A stretch of DNA of 64,000 nucleotides, taken from the NCBI GenBank assembly GCA_033239525.1, contig BSYO01000016.1:2943333-3007332 (forward strand), given 5' to 3'. Source of the stretch: Nepenthes gracilis. Taxonomy: Eukaryota > Streptophyta > Magnoliopsida > Caryophyllales > Nepenthaceae. The position numbers and the translations under genes were made by a program. The notes beneath the pieces were generated by a model that was not told the origin of the DNA, did no database searches, and saw only the letters and a list, made by a program, of their open reading frames with translations. Shown here in pieces: positions 11,208 to 23,392 of this stretch. Position 1 is the stretch's first letter, and each line of letters begins with the position of its first letter.

Positions 11208-13557
11208 TGTAACGAAACGAATTATTTTTCTTAAAATAACCTCCGTCAATAATCACATAATTTTTCTACCCATAATTAATAATGTAAATTTCTGCAAAAA
11301 AGTTGGGTAGAATTTCGTTTGTAATTCGGACATTTGCCAGATACAAACATCTGTAAACAATCATGTACAATAATCCACAACATTTATCAACAAATCACAG
11401 ACCCCATGGCCGCCACAACACCTCTAGTGGCACCGATGTCATAACTCAGGTACGACACCGGTTTAGAAAGGATACCAACTAAAAAAAATTTAAACAATAA
11501 CCACAATAAATAACCTATGAAAGCATGACAACCATAATATACAAGAAGCCAATCCATTCATCCACCCACATATACATACATAACATAATATATGTATAAG
11601 ATTCTCATAATAAAATACATATCCATATGCCATACATAATCAAATTAAGTCCTCAAGCTCCGTACAGGAAATCAGGTCACCTATCTCGCTCCTACAGCTT
11701 ACTTAGTCTCATCGGGTATCAAAATACTCTCATCTAAAAGGAGAGATAGCAAGTGTGAGCTAAAAAGCCCAACAAGTGTAAACATACGTCACTTAACAAA
11801 AGACAAATAGACAATGAAACGATAACGGGATGGGGAAAGCAAACAGTCTAAGTATAAAAAAGAAAAAGTAAGATTGAGGGAAGCATTTGAGATCACATGG
11901 GTTGCATGTAAACATCAAATACGTTTTTATTTTCCTTTTTATCATTCTCATTAATTTTTGTGGATCAGGGCCAGTAGGTCAACTAACAAACGATGGGAGA
12001 GGATGATGAAAGAATCATAATATCCCATATGATCAAAGGACCAAATGACGTACTCTATGTCCAAACAAATAGCCCATAACAGGTAAAACACCACGTGGCA
12101 TAGCGGCGTGCTAGTCACCCGCTACCCAAACCTCCCGCGATTTAGAGGCAGTCCTTGTCCTTCCACAATAGTATTCGAAGGCTTGCCACGAACGTCACCC
12201 ACTTACATAAGCGGCCGGGATATGCGGCCAAAGTAACCCTTGGGCTTCTACCGTGATATTAATGGCTAGCCAGAGAATACTACCCAAAAAATATAAGTTC
12301 ATGGCCCTAATTTCAAGATTTATTATCCTTTTTGAGGGAGATTCTACTAAACTCATATAACAAATATCTCAATCTAGGAGATCCAATCCATCAAGTCTCC
12401 AAATGTGAAATTTCCCTCCAAATGTTCATAAATTTCTTATTTTACTTGCGGACTTACGTTTTCTGACAAATTCGAATCACATGCATAGATATCATAATTC
12501 GTAGAGAAGAACAAAATTTCTTACCACATTAGACGAAATTCAATTTGAGGTTCCCTGGACACATTACTCTTGTAAATGGAGCTTATACACACTTTCCGAT
12601 TCTTTCATTTACACTTAAACAATTAAATAATATTTTCATAACAATTAAATGGAGTGGAATCATATGCAAATTTTCCATTTAATCTCATATCAACAGTAAC
12701 AGGGGGTTTTTAGAGCTTCTGAACGCCGCAAACGAGTCGTAATTTGTGAAATTGGACGTCCGGTCAATATATATACATAATTGGAATATGATGATTCATA
12801 TTTTGAGATCAATTTAATATACTTCGAAAGTGGAAGCATGCAAATTTTTCATTTATTTTCGGATGAATAGTAACAGTATACATTTAACGCTTTCGGACGC
12901 CGCGAACGGGTCGATTCTTATGAAATCGGACGTCCGGCCAAAGTATATGCATAATTAGGACTTGATAATTCATATTTTGGAATCATTTTGACATTTAATA
13001 GAAGAGGAAACAAGAGGACCTGAGCAAGCTACGGGTTAGGGTTTGGTGATACCAAACCGAGTGATTCGGACAACAAATTGGATAAATAACTACATATTCA
13101 TCGATTATTAATCATGGGTTTAGTGATTTTCATCTTTAGGGTGGGTATTGATACAAAAATACCCGATACAAATCAAGTAAAATTTGAAAGAGAACGAGAA
13201 ATGAGTATGAGAACATTTGCCTTGATGTTCTCTAGTTTTCTCCAACTATCTCGAGCTCGGAATTGGACCCGAAAGCCTCCATTTTCTCCTCTTCTCCTTC
13301 GCGCGGTTCCTCTCCTCGCGCTGGCCTCTACGCACGCAACCGCCTCACCCATCGCTACCACTGCCTTGTTTGCATGCTACTGTCACCGGACAGCCAACGC
13401 TGACCATCGCCGGCCATCGCACACCGCTGGCCATGCCCACCGTCACCCATGAAACCCTAACCCTCACGCTGCCCTCTCTATCTCCCCGAGTGCTTCTGTT
13501 TAGTTTTCTCCTTCTTCTTCCTGATTCTCATCGTTATTGTTATTATTATTGTTATTG

Positions 13558-13607
<50 letters not shown>

Positions 13608-13810
13608 TACGTTTTCTTTTAATTATAAAATTTAAATCGATATCCGAATGATCGAATGGGCACACTTCAGACATCGGCCCAACAATTTAAAATATTCTCC
13701 AAAATTTTATAATATTTAATTAATTTTTCATCACACCCAAATTACCAAAAATTATCAAAAATAACAAATAATCCAAAATTAATCGGATAAAAATATTTCG
13801 AGATATTACA
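11208..13810 (-). repeat. Inner gypsy element, 3' LTR (left)
   Basis: The 2603-bp repeat begins TGTAACG and ends ATATTACA on the plus strand, and is collinear with 17162-20248 apart from the TRIM insertion there. It contains a GC-rich, CpG-containing leader (13250-13450), a pyrimidine tract, and a TTA microsatellite (13534-13603). ORFs of 93-112 codons in the leader arise from this biased composition and are not credible genes. Confidence 0.9.
13534..13603. repeat. (TTA)n microsatellite inside the LTR
   Basis: About 70 bp of TTA/TTG triplets. The equivalent position in the other LTR (19978-20042) is a pure TTA array. Confidence 0.95.
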
Positions 13811-16800
13811 TTCTCCCCCACTTATAAAAATTTCATCATTAAAATTTAACAAACCTTGAATTTTCATAATTGGAGTTAAACTTCTAGATTCTCTAGCATT
13901 CCTAAGTCACTTCCTTAATTATACGATTACCTCAAAGAACCTCGAATATTTAAACCCTCCTAATTCTTACTACCCAAAGTGTTAGATCAAAAATCTAATT
14001 CTACCAAGTTTGAAGACAACCCAAATTCATTAACTTACTTAACCAACTTAGCTCGAGACCTTAAACGATTGAAAATTCTTACTTCAACCTACCCTAAGCC
14101 TCGAAAGGAACTATTCCTTCTAAATCCCAGATTGAATCTTATCTTATATGGGTTTACCTCATTTCCGCTGCGCTACTTTAATTATTTATCTAACTATAAA
14201 TCATCCAATTGTAATTCCTTAGCATATCTAATTTAACTCGATACCCAAATTTCTTGACCCAACTTGGATAAGATTTTGGTATAAACCTCAAATTGAATTA
14301 GCTCTCAAGGTCGAAATACTTCATATCGTTATTATTTCATTGGTATGTCATCAAACTGACATTTCTCTAGAATATATAATCCATACCAAACACTCATATT
14401 ACACAATAGCCATAATTAGAACGAATTTTAAAATATCTACACCATAAAGACAAATCCCTCCATTCTCAAATTATAACTAAATTAGATATTATAATTGTAA
14501 TAATTACCCAAAACTTGACGCAGCCTCAAATCACCACCTAGGTCATTGGAACCTATCTACACAACAAACTTATTATCCCGTGAGCATACCAACGAGTCAA
14601 CATATCTGACTCGCATGCACTACCCAATTTCGAGATAAATGGAAAGTCCTTGGTAGTTCATGCACAATCATTTTGATCCTTAAAATTCTTACCATTCAAA
14701 CAATCGCGAAAGAAGATTACAAGAACTTATTATCCTTTAAACAAATTATCCATTTACACTAATTCAATATCACATCCTCCGCATGACATGACTATTCAGA
14801 CATCTAGAATTAGTTAAATGGTAACTATATCTATAAGCAAACCTATAGACTCTTGAAGCAACGGTCCCCAATTGCTTTCTTTGAAGCACGGTTAGAGTAA
14901 TCTCAATCATGGGTTTCTCCTCCACTTATTAAGAGAGTGACCGCCTACAAATGATGCAGGAAAGGCAACATGCGTTACTACAATACCCTTGGTCCATCGG
15001 GGATCAGTCCAAATGACACAGTTAATAATTATCATTCAACCCTAAAAGGCTATTCCCACATACCTTACTTCTGGCGAATGTCGATCACTTCTAAGTCTAA
15101 GCTCTGCAAACATTACAGAACCTCAAAGGACTCCTAACGAATATCTTATCTGACACAACTAAACCCAAGGAAACTGTGCACCTTTGTGACCTTACTTCGA
15201 CTTCCCTAGGTTAACTATCGTTCAAATCCCTACAGGACCACATTCGTGCTACCAAAGAAGCCACAGACCCGATACGACGTCTTCTCTTACTAAAACCCAC
15301 ACTTTGACCTCAACCGAACACGCGACTAACAGTCTTCTTATTTCATGACACAGCTCACAACTAACAATCACACTTCCTATGATTCCTTCAGCTCATCAAC
15401 GAGGATATCACAATATTGATCCAATTATGGTCGAAAGATCTAGCCCATATAATTCATAAGCATGCCAATGAATCTACAAATTAAAATAGCATCATTGAAA
15501 CTTGCAACGGCCCCATCTTATTTCGATGGCTGCCACAGGAATAGTTCTCAATTGTTCACAATCGACAACACCATGGGCACAAATCGATCTTAGAAATCAT
15601 CAAGCTCTTACAAAAGATCAAACAATTCAACTACAAGGTCCTTAAAGATCGATGTTGATATCGACAATCTAAATCTACCGATCCAAGATCAATCAATCTA
15701 ATCATTCCCTTTAAGAAACATCCTCAAATGTTAATGTAACCAAAGTCTCTTAGTGACCACGAGATGACTTCTAGGTGTGGCCTCATTATTAGACAAACCT
15801 ACCATAGATCCCTTGAAATACGACCTATAGGTAAAACGATAATAGTTTATTGATACCTTAACTAACTCATATTCATACCCAAAATTGGACAATTCGATTG
15901 TAAGATATAATGTACTTATCAACCCAATTATATCAACTCGATTACTTACTGACAAAATCATCCTTAATGTCACATCAAGATTGGTACCACAAAATGATTC
16001 AGATTAACCCAACCAATCATATCTATGGACCCAAAATGTCGTAAATCTCTATGTCGCTATTGCAAAGCCTAGATCCTCCAATTACACATAACTTGAAAAT
16101 ACAATGAAAACATAGGCTCAGAATCCCTAAAACGACACCAGGCTTCAATATCAAACCCAAGAGCCTTATCTTTTATCACGACAGGCAACACTTAACACAT
16201 TATGTTAATACCTTAGAATCGTGATTTAAAATACTAGACCTCATTATCATCCGACCATGGATAAGGACATTCCTCAATCTTACGATTGAATTGATTACAA
16301 TCAGAATCATGCTCCTTAACTTGTCGGGAAGAATACCTATCGATTAAAGAACACTGATGCAGATGTCCTACAACACTTCTCAACTTCCCGAGTATTAGGC
16401 TACCACAAAACCACCTCAATACTTATGATTCACGTCTCAACTTTTACAGAATTCGAGTCACTTAGAATTCAAACACTTAATCGTTATTCTACCGGTCACA
16501 ATTCACCATTCTCGGATTTACGAACACTAGAATCAAGTCCGAGTCATCCAGACTTCGATCTCACGATTTCACCTTATCCATTTCACTTACCGTGCTATCT
16601 AAGCATTCCTAATCCTAATCCTTAGACCAAATTCAATCAAAGTCAATCCTTAAGGTATTCTTTTTCAACATTCCATCTTTTGGTTCTTATCCAAATGAGA
16701 CCTTCTAAAATCTTTGAGTCCCACTAAATCATTCAACAAATTTAGATACTCAGCCCCCACCACCACATGGTTGACCACTTTCATGCCTTAACCTTAGTCT

Positions 16801-17161
16801 AAGCGATACAATTGACCATAAATATCCTTTCTGGGACAAGACAACATATATTAGCTCACCACTCAAACACAAACTAAGATATTGAAAACTATACATCCCC
16901 ACTTATCCATTAACTTTTAACTTAGTTCTAGCCTAAGTTAATCAATTTATCTCAGCTAGAGCACTAATTTAGGGTACCGCAACCTAGCAACCACTCCTAT
17001 TTACTAATTCCGACTAAATCTTAGCCTAAGTTATATAAATTAGGGCAACTAGAACTATTTGACTTATCTTAGTCACCCTACGCCTTCAACTACTTTATTC
17101 AACCTAGGTTTCCGCATACGATTCAAATCAATCCTAAAGCGTCCCTTTTTTTGATATCAAT
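13811..17161 (-). pseudogene. Inner gypsy element internal region, fully decayed
   Basis: No long ORF survives on the minus strand. One RT landmark remains: reading leftward from about 15597, the sequence gives S-K-I-D-L, the gypsy RT motif that precedes the catalytic region. It lies in DNA homologous to the internal region of the element at 43388-53673. The polypurine tract is at 13811-13825 and the decayed primer site at about 17145-17161. At 3.35 kb the region is shorter than a usual 4.5-5 kb gypsy gag-pol, so it has lost or never had part of it. The 80-codon and shorter frames (for example 15731-15973) show no domain. Confidence 0.7.
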
Positions 17162-18901
17162 TGTGACGGATCGGATTATTTTTCCTGAAATAACCTCCTT
17201 CAATAATCACATAATTTTTCTACCCATAATTAATAATGTAAATTTCTGTGAAAAAATTGGACAGAGTTTCATTTATAATTTGGACATTTGCCAAAATACA
17301 AATACCTGTAAACAACCCTATATAATAATCCACAGCATTTATCAACAAATCACAGGACCCAACAGCCACCACAATACCTTCGGTGGCACCGACGTCATAA
17401 TTCAGATATGACGCCGACTAAAAAAGAATACTAACTAAAAGAAACCCAAACAATAACCACAATAAGTAACCCACGGAAGCACAACAACCATAATACACAA
17501 GAAGACAATCCATTCATCCACCCACATATACATACATAACATAATATATGTATAAGATTTTCAAAATAAAATATAGATCCCTGTGCCATATATAATCAAA
17601 CTAAGTCTTCAAACTCCACACAGGAAATCAAGTCGCCTATCTCTCCCCTACAGCTTACTCAGTCTCATTGGGTATCAAAACATTCTCATTTGAAAGGAGA
17701 GATAACAAGTGTGAGCTAAAAATCCCAACAAGTGTAAACATGCGTCATTTAACAAAAGGCAGATAGATAATAAAATGATAACGGGATGGGAAAAGAAAAT
17801 AGTCTAAGTATAGAAAAGAAAACATAAGAGGGAGGGAAGCATTTGAGATCACATGGGTTGTATGTAAACATTAACTACATTTTTATTTTCCTTTTTATCA
17901 TTCTCATTAATCTTTGCGGATTAGGACCAATAGGTCCTACTAGCAAACGATACAAGAAGACGAAGAAAGAATCATGATATCCTACATGATGTAAGGTCCA
18001 AATAACGTACTCCACGTCTAGGCAAATCACCCATAACAAGCAAAATACCATATGGCATAGCGGCGTGTCAGTCACCCACTACCCTAACCTCCCGTGGTCC
18101 AGAGGTAGTCCCCATCCTTCCATGGTAGTATCCTAAGGTGCGCCACGAACGTCACGTGATTACATAAGCGGCCGAGATACGCGGTCAAAGTAACCTTCGG
18201 GCTTCTACCATGATGTTAATGGCCAACCAGAGAACACTACCCAAAGAATATAAGTCTATGGTCCTAGTTTCAAGATTCATTATCCTTTTTGAGCTAGAAT
18301 CCACCAAACTCATATAACAAATATCTCCATCTAGGAGATCCAATCCATTAAATTTCCAAATGTGAAATTTCATTCCCAACGTTCACAAACTTCTTAATTT
18401 ACTTGCGGACTTACATTTTCTGACAAATTCGAATCACATGCATAGATATCATAATTTGTAGAGAATAGCAAAATTTCGACCAACAGTAGACGGAATTCAA
18501 TTTGAGGTTCCCTAGATACATTGCTCTTGCAAACGGAGCTTATACACACATTTCGAAACTTGCATTTACACTTAAACAATTAAATATGAATTTCATAACA
18601 ATTAAATGGAGTGGAAGCAAATGCAAATTTCCCATTTGATCTCGGGTGAACAGTAACAGGAGGCTTTTAAAGCTTCCGAACATCGCGAACGGGTTGTAAT
18701 TTGTGAAATCAGGCATGCAATCGATATATATACATAATTGGGATATGGTGATTCATATTTTGAGATCAATTTAATATTATTCGAAGGTGGAAGCATGTAA
18801 AGTTTCTTTTTGTTTTCGGATGAACAGTAATAGTGCACATTTAACGCTTCTGGACGCCGTGAACGGGTTGATTCTTATGAAATCGGATGTCCAGCGAAAG
18901 T

Positions 18902-18906
18902 ATATG
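18902..18906. repeat. TRIM target-site duplication, left copy (ATATG)
   Basis: Perfect match to 19388-19392. The partner LTR has only one copy at the equivalent site. Confidence 0.92.
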
Positions 18907-19387
18907 TGTAACGTCTTTGGGTCACCCACATGTATGTATTGTTCGCTTTAGGCCAGGAGAATTTCACGGCGTCTCAAGCCAACACGCGGCCCACACGGTT
19001 TTGTTCCTTGCGACGGAGTCCATCGCCCCCAAAACGTGTCTACATGGGAAGTGTATCTACGGCTTATAAAGCACACTTCGTTCTCCCCTCCGATCCAATG
19101 TGGGACTCTACAGTCCACCCCCTTAGAAGCCCAACATCCTCGCTGGCACACCGAACCCGAGTCCCGGCTCTAATACCATTTATAACGTCTCCGGGTCACC
19201 CACATGTAGATATTGTCCGCTTTAGGCCGGGAGAACTTCACGATGTCTCAAGCCAACACACGGCCCGCACGGTTTTGTTCCTGGCAGACGGAATCCATCG
19301 CCCCCAAAACGCGCCTACATGGGAAGGGTATCTACGGCTTATAAAGCACGCTTCGTTCCCCCCTCCAATCCAATGTGAGATTCTACA
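18907..19387 (-). mobile_element. TRIM (terminal-repeat retrotransposon in miniature)
   Basis: The 481-bp unit has two terminal direct repeats (18907-19112 and 19181-19387, about 89% identical) around only 68 bp. On the minus strand the internal segment starts with TGGTATTAGAGC, one base from the initiator tRNA-Met primer site, and ends with a polypurine tract AAGGGGGTGG. Termini are TGTAACG...TCTACA on the plus strand. ATATG flanks it on both sides (18902-18906 and 19388-19392). It carries no gene and would need proteins from another element to move. It is absent from the partner LTR at 11208-13810, proving later insertion. Confidence 0.93.
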
Positions 19388-19392
19388 ATATG
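19388..19392. repeat. TRIM target-site duplication, right copy (ATATG)
   Basis: Perfect match to 18902-18906. Confidence 0.92.
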
Positions 19393-19976
19393 CATAATTA
19401 GGACTTGATAATTCAACTTTTGGAGTCATTTTGACATTTAATCAAAGAGAAAATGGGAGGACCCAAGCAAGCTACGGGTTAGGGTTTGGTGATACCAAAC
19501 CGAGTGATTTGGATAACAAATTGGACAAATAACTATATATTCATCGATCATTAATCATGGGTTTAGTGATTTTCATACTTAAGGTCGGTATCGATAAAAA
19601 AATACCCGATAAAAATAAAGTAAAATTTGAAAGAGAACGAGAAGTGAGTATGAGAACACTTGTCTCGACGTGCTCTACATTTTCTATAACTACCTCGAGC
19701 TCGGAATCGGACCCGAAAGCCTCCATTTTCTCCCCTTCTCCTTCGCGTGTTTGCACTCGTCGCGCCAGCCTCTACGCATGCAGCCACCTTGCTCACGACT
19801 ACCATCGCCTTGCCCACGTGCTGCTATCGCTGGACAGTCAACGCCGACCACCATCAGCCACTGCACATCGCCGGCCATGCCCACCATCACCCACGAAACC
19901 CTAACCCTCACGCTGCCCTCTCTCTCTCCCTGATTGTTTCTGTTTTGTTTTCTCCTTCTGCTTCCTAATTCCCATC

Positions 19977-19977
<1 letters not shown>

Positions 19978-20042
<65 letters not shown>
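19978..20042. repeat. (TTA)n microsatellite inside the LTR
   Basis: About 21 uninterrupted TTA triplets, at the same LTR position as 13534-13603. Confidence 0.95.
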
Positions 20043-20045
<3 letters not shown>

Positions 20046-20248
20046 TACGTTTTCTTTTAATCCCAAAATTCAAATCTATACTCAAACGATCGAATGGGCA
20101 CACTCCAAATACCGGCCCAACAATTCTAAATATTCTCTAAAATTTTATAATATTTAATTAATTTTTTATCAAATCAAAATTACCCAAAATTATCAAAAAT
20201 AACAAATAATCCCAGGTAAAACGGATAAAAATATTTTGGAATGTTACA

Positions 20249-20660
20249 TAATGTATTTATAGTGGTTAAGCTTCCCATTGAGAGGAGTCCACATGGGGTT
20301 GGCGTGTGCAGAAAATCCTGATACCAACTCTGCAAATCCCTTTTGCCGTGTCAGGAGGGTTGCGTTTATGTCTGCCTGATGTGACGTTTCCTCCACAGGG
20401 TTGCATGCTCTGCTAGCCATCATTTTTTTTACAGTCTAACAGGATCAGCCACCAAATCTTTGGCACTCCGACTTTGGTGGCGGGGCGGCGTCCAAGGCCT
20501 ATCTTGAGTCCACGAGGCTAAGTAGACTTTGAGTCCATTTGTAACGTGGGCCATTTTTTGGACCTCTTGGACCTCTTGAGCCTATTGGGTTTCTATGGTA
20601 TTAGGGCCCAATTCTAGGTAAATGAATCTTAAAGTGGGCTTTGGATATCAATACCCATCA
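20249..20660 (-). repeat. Tat 3' LTR, right part
   Basis: Continues the LTR broken at 11207 and aligns with 29690-30098, ending ATACCCATCA. The two parts less the duplicated 5 bp total about 775 bp, matching the 771-bp partner. Confidence 0.88.
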
Positions 20661-20672
20661 CTAGCCCCCATA
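20661..20672 (-). other. Tat polypurine tract
   Basis: Directly inside the 3' LTR, reading TATGGGGGCTAG on the minus strand. This is the expected primer for plus-strand cDNA synthesis. Confidence 0.75.
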
Positions 20673-21362
20673 CTAAATGGTCAAAGTACCTCGACGCTTT
20701 GGTATGTCCAGTGTCCGTGAACGAATCTCGTGTGAAGGTTCTCGCTATGGAAAATCCGCTTGCGCCCTTGCTTCTTACAAATGTTCGCGGATATGGTTCA
20801 AACCAAAAGCCCGGGGACACATTACCAAAATATTCGAGAGGCTGCTGAAGCTTGCATTTTGCCTAAAACGTTCGGGGAATTTCTGGCTCACAACTTGACC
20901 AGAACGTTCAAGGACCTCTAAGATTTTAGGCACTCTTGGGCATTCATAGATGATCACCGCCTTCGCATATTTACCTGAGATCCAAAGATGTCCTCGGGTT
21001 ACATAGGATTTTAGAGTTCACACCCAAGTACCTTAAAGTGCATTTGAGTCTGAGAATTTCCTCATAGTCTGAGAGCTTGGCCTGCGCCGCCATTTGTGCT
21101 ATCGAAGCACAATAAATGCGCAATTAATGAGATTGACATCACCTTGCAAATGCAAAACCCACTACCTCTGGCAGCGTATTGGTGATTGACGCGTGGCAAG
21201 GGTAATGATGGCACACCTTTCAGCCTGTTCAGCCGTTTTCAAATATGGTTTCACCTTTCATTTTGTTTTGTGCAACCCTAAAGCTTTCTCTCTCGAACAT
21301 TTGGCTGTCATTTTCTCAAACACTCTTCCTCTCGCTTCTTTTGTGTTTCTTCTCTAATTTTC
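20673..21362 (+). other. Spacer between Tat 3' LTR and antisense gene
   Basis: No coding region recognised. If the plus-strand gene that follows is real, this stretch and the pyrimidine-rich run at about 21270-21360 would be its promoter and 5' leader. The frames of 60-73 codons here have no recognisable domain. Confidence 0.45.
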
Positions 21363-23276
21363 ATGGCTCCTAGAGTTAAGAAAATCGCATCTATCATAAA
21401 GTGATAGATTCCACTGTGTTTTTTCACGCTTCTCTATCATAAAGTGACATCTCGCTTCTTGTTTCCCTCTGTGTTTTTGCACGCTGCTATCATAAAGTGT
21501 TTGAACTTGCCATGGTGAAAGTAATGTTTCGCTTTGCTCATAATTTGGACTAGATTATGATGACTTCAAGTCCTGAGTTAGCTGTTATGAATGGTGGAAA
21601 TCCCGATTCCACCAAGAGGTGAAAAGATAAAATTTTCTTTTTGTCAATCCGAGAGAATCGGGCTATTGACAACACTTGGGGGAACATGGCTGAGTAGCAC
21701 CGCTTGGACGCCTCTAAAGAGAAGAGGGAGGCTGCCAAGAAGGTCATAGATTTAGTGATGGTCAATCTTGGCACCTTCAATAAGGATAAAAAGAATATTT
21801 GGTTGAGACTCGAGAACTTGGAGAAAGCCAAGTGGGGGTCTTGAGCCGAGGACTCTAGCATTGCTGCTACTGCTTCTCAAAAGAAAAGGAAGAAGAAGTT
21901 GAGGAAAAATGAGGGGATTCTGAGAATTGATAAGCTGTCCAAGCAGCCAAAGAAGAGTTACCAAATTGAAGCCTCAAAGAGTCAGGTGACCATTGTTGCG
22001 AGCTCCTCGTCTAATGATGACAACGCCGTGATAGTGCCTCTCTTCAAGCGGTCGAGACCTCAGGTTGCCCCCGTCTGAGACCTTGCTAGTCTCGGGCCTT
22101 CAGCCTCTACTGAGTCATCCAGGCAGCCTTCTGAGCCTGTGTGCTGACTCATGGACCCATCTGTTGTCCAGCCTATCCCTGATGAGCCCATTCCTGACAT
22201 CCCTTTTGGATTCTCTGGTGAGATCTCAAACTGGATCAATAATCCATCCGAGGACACCATTGTGGAGCAGGCTGTGAGGGAGGTAGAGGTGACATGGACC
22301 GATAAAGCAGTGACAACAATGATAACTGCTGACGCTGTTGCGGTCGAGGAAAGTTAGGCCGTTGAGCTGCCTGCTGCAGAGTTTACTGAGCTCCCTTGCC
22401 TAGCGATCCAAATCTACAGTCCAGTGATGATGCCGTTCGCAGCCTTTGGGGATACTCTGGTTGAGGGCCATTACGAAGCGGCTGAGCCCCCAGTCTTGGG
22501 TAACGCTGCCTCTACGCTTGAGGCCAGAGTTGAGGTTTCTATGGTGCAGGAGGCCGCGACTACAGAACCTGTGGAGCAGGAAGCTCCCAGAGGGGAGAGC
22601 ACTTCCGGAAGTTCCTTTGTGACCAAGGTATTCCTCTATTCCCTTTGTGGCTTTGTCCCTTTTTGTTGATATTCTACTGATGTGTCTTGCCTTTGCAGCT
22701 TTAGATATAGCTGGTGGCCTTGACGCGATCATTAGTGAGGCTGCCCAGGTTGACGCAGAGCTCGAAACTTCCAAATCCTTAGGAGATCGCGTCCAAAGTT
22801 TAGAGCTTAAACTTGTCAAAATTGAGGGCCACATTTCCACCCTAGAGGACCAGCTAAAGGAGCAGGAGAGGTTGCACATAAACCTTCGAGGGAGGAATCT
22901 CTTGTTGGAACAGGAGCTCAGGATTTCGTTAAAAACTGATGACATTACTCTGGCCCTCGAACGTAAGTACTGGGACGCCATTGACATGTGCCGATGGATC
23001 ATGAAACTTTTGATCCCGAGGTTTCCCACTGCCCTTTTTGACCCAAGGAACTCCAGCGCCCAGCGCAAGGATGACTTGATTGGTCTCCCACCACGCTGGA
23101 GGTCTCCTAAGTCTTCACAAGCAAGCGGGGCCATCCAGCTGGCCAGAATCCTCCACATAGCCAGGATCCTCAAAGAAGGTGGGACCTTTAGCTCCTTAGT
23201 GCGCCTTGTTGTACAAAATTTTTTTTCTTTTTTTTTTGTGTATATATATACTATTGTACACAAATTAATTTTATGA
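21363..23276 (+). pseudogene. Antisense ORF of the Tat element, spliced-looking, broken
   Basis: This is a gene-like region on the strand opposite to gag-pol, between integrase and the 3' LTR. It starts at ATG 21363 after a pyrimidine-rich leader, with in-frame stops and frame changes up to about 22150. Acidic, Ala/Glu/Pro-rich coding sequence follows (22151-22627). A plausible short intron lies at 22628-22698 (AAG|GTATTC ... TTTGCAG|CT, T-rich). The second exon encodes a coiled coil (about 22760-22960, heptads of L, I and V among E, K and Q), then a W- and P-containing tail. An AATAAA at 23276-23281 fits its 3' end. Antisense ORFs of unknown function in this position are known in Tat elements. 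Here splicing at the best donor gives an immediate stop; a weaker donor at 22611 keeps frame. A 295-codon ORF on the opposite strand (22400-23287) looks like its shadow. Confidence 0.65.
22628..22698 (+). other. Predicted intron in the Tat antisense ORF
   Basis: The 71-bp, T-rich segment has GT and AG borders, a pyrimidine-rich acceptor (CTTGCCTTTGCAG) and a branch-like CTGAT. Coding character is good on both sides and poor inside. The phase does not match in this copy, which fits decay by a small indel. Confidence 0.55.
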
Positions 23277-23281
23277 ATAAA
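23276..23281 (+). promoter_or_regulatory. Possible poly(A) signal of the antisense gene
   Basis: AATAAA follows the end of the plus-strand coding region, in an A/T-rich context. Motif only. Confidence 0.4.
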
Positions 23282-23392
23282 ATTCAAATCACGTTTGTCT
23301 TTGTGGTTCTTTCTTAGACTTAGACTCTTAGGAAATCTTATCCTTTTTGAGCAAAACGTCCGAGCCCTTCAACCATTGTTGACTGAAGGTGC

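Larger units (their letters stand above)
11208..20248 (-). mobile_element. Long-LTR Ty3/gypsy element inserted in the Tat LTR
   Basis: A 9.04-kb insertion with long LTRs (11208-13810 and 17162-20248) and a 3.35-kb internal region. Orientation is minus. Next to the left LTR, reading on the minus strand, is a polypurine tract (AAGTGGGGGAGAA). Next to the right LTR is an initiator tRNA-Met-like primer site, TGATATCAAA, decayed from TGGTATCAGA. Very long LTRs, TGTAATAT...GTTACA termini and this primer suggest the Del/Tekay group (inference). A remnant of RT is visible near 15580-15595. The coding region is fully decayed. Confidence 0.88.
17162..20248 (-). repeat. Inner gypsy element, 5' LTR (right), with TRIM insertion
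   Basis: Begins TGTGACG and ends ATGTTACA on the plus strand. Once the 481-bp TRIM and its 5-bp duplication are set aside it is about 2.6 kb, like its partner. Divergence from the partner is about 13% over the first 130 bp by eye. ORFs at 19557-19904 and on the opposite strand are compositional products of the GC-rich leader. Confidence 0.9.

Noticed and set aside
13114..13651. ORFs of 112 and 93 codons
   Set aside because: They run through an LTR leader and a TTA microsatellite; the equivalent frames in the partner LTR differ.
22400..23287. 295-codon ORF on the minus strand, the longest ORF in the window
   Set aside because: Its translation is Ser/Arg/Leu-rich with no domain, it is out of place for Tat gag-pol, and the opposite strand has better coding character, a coiled coil and an intron. 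Judged a shadow, though not proven.
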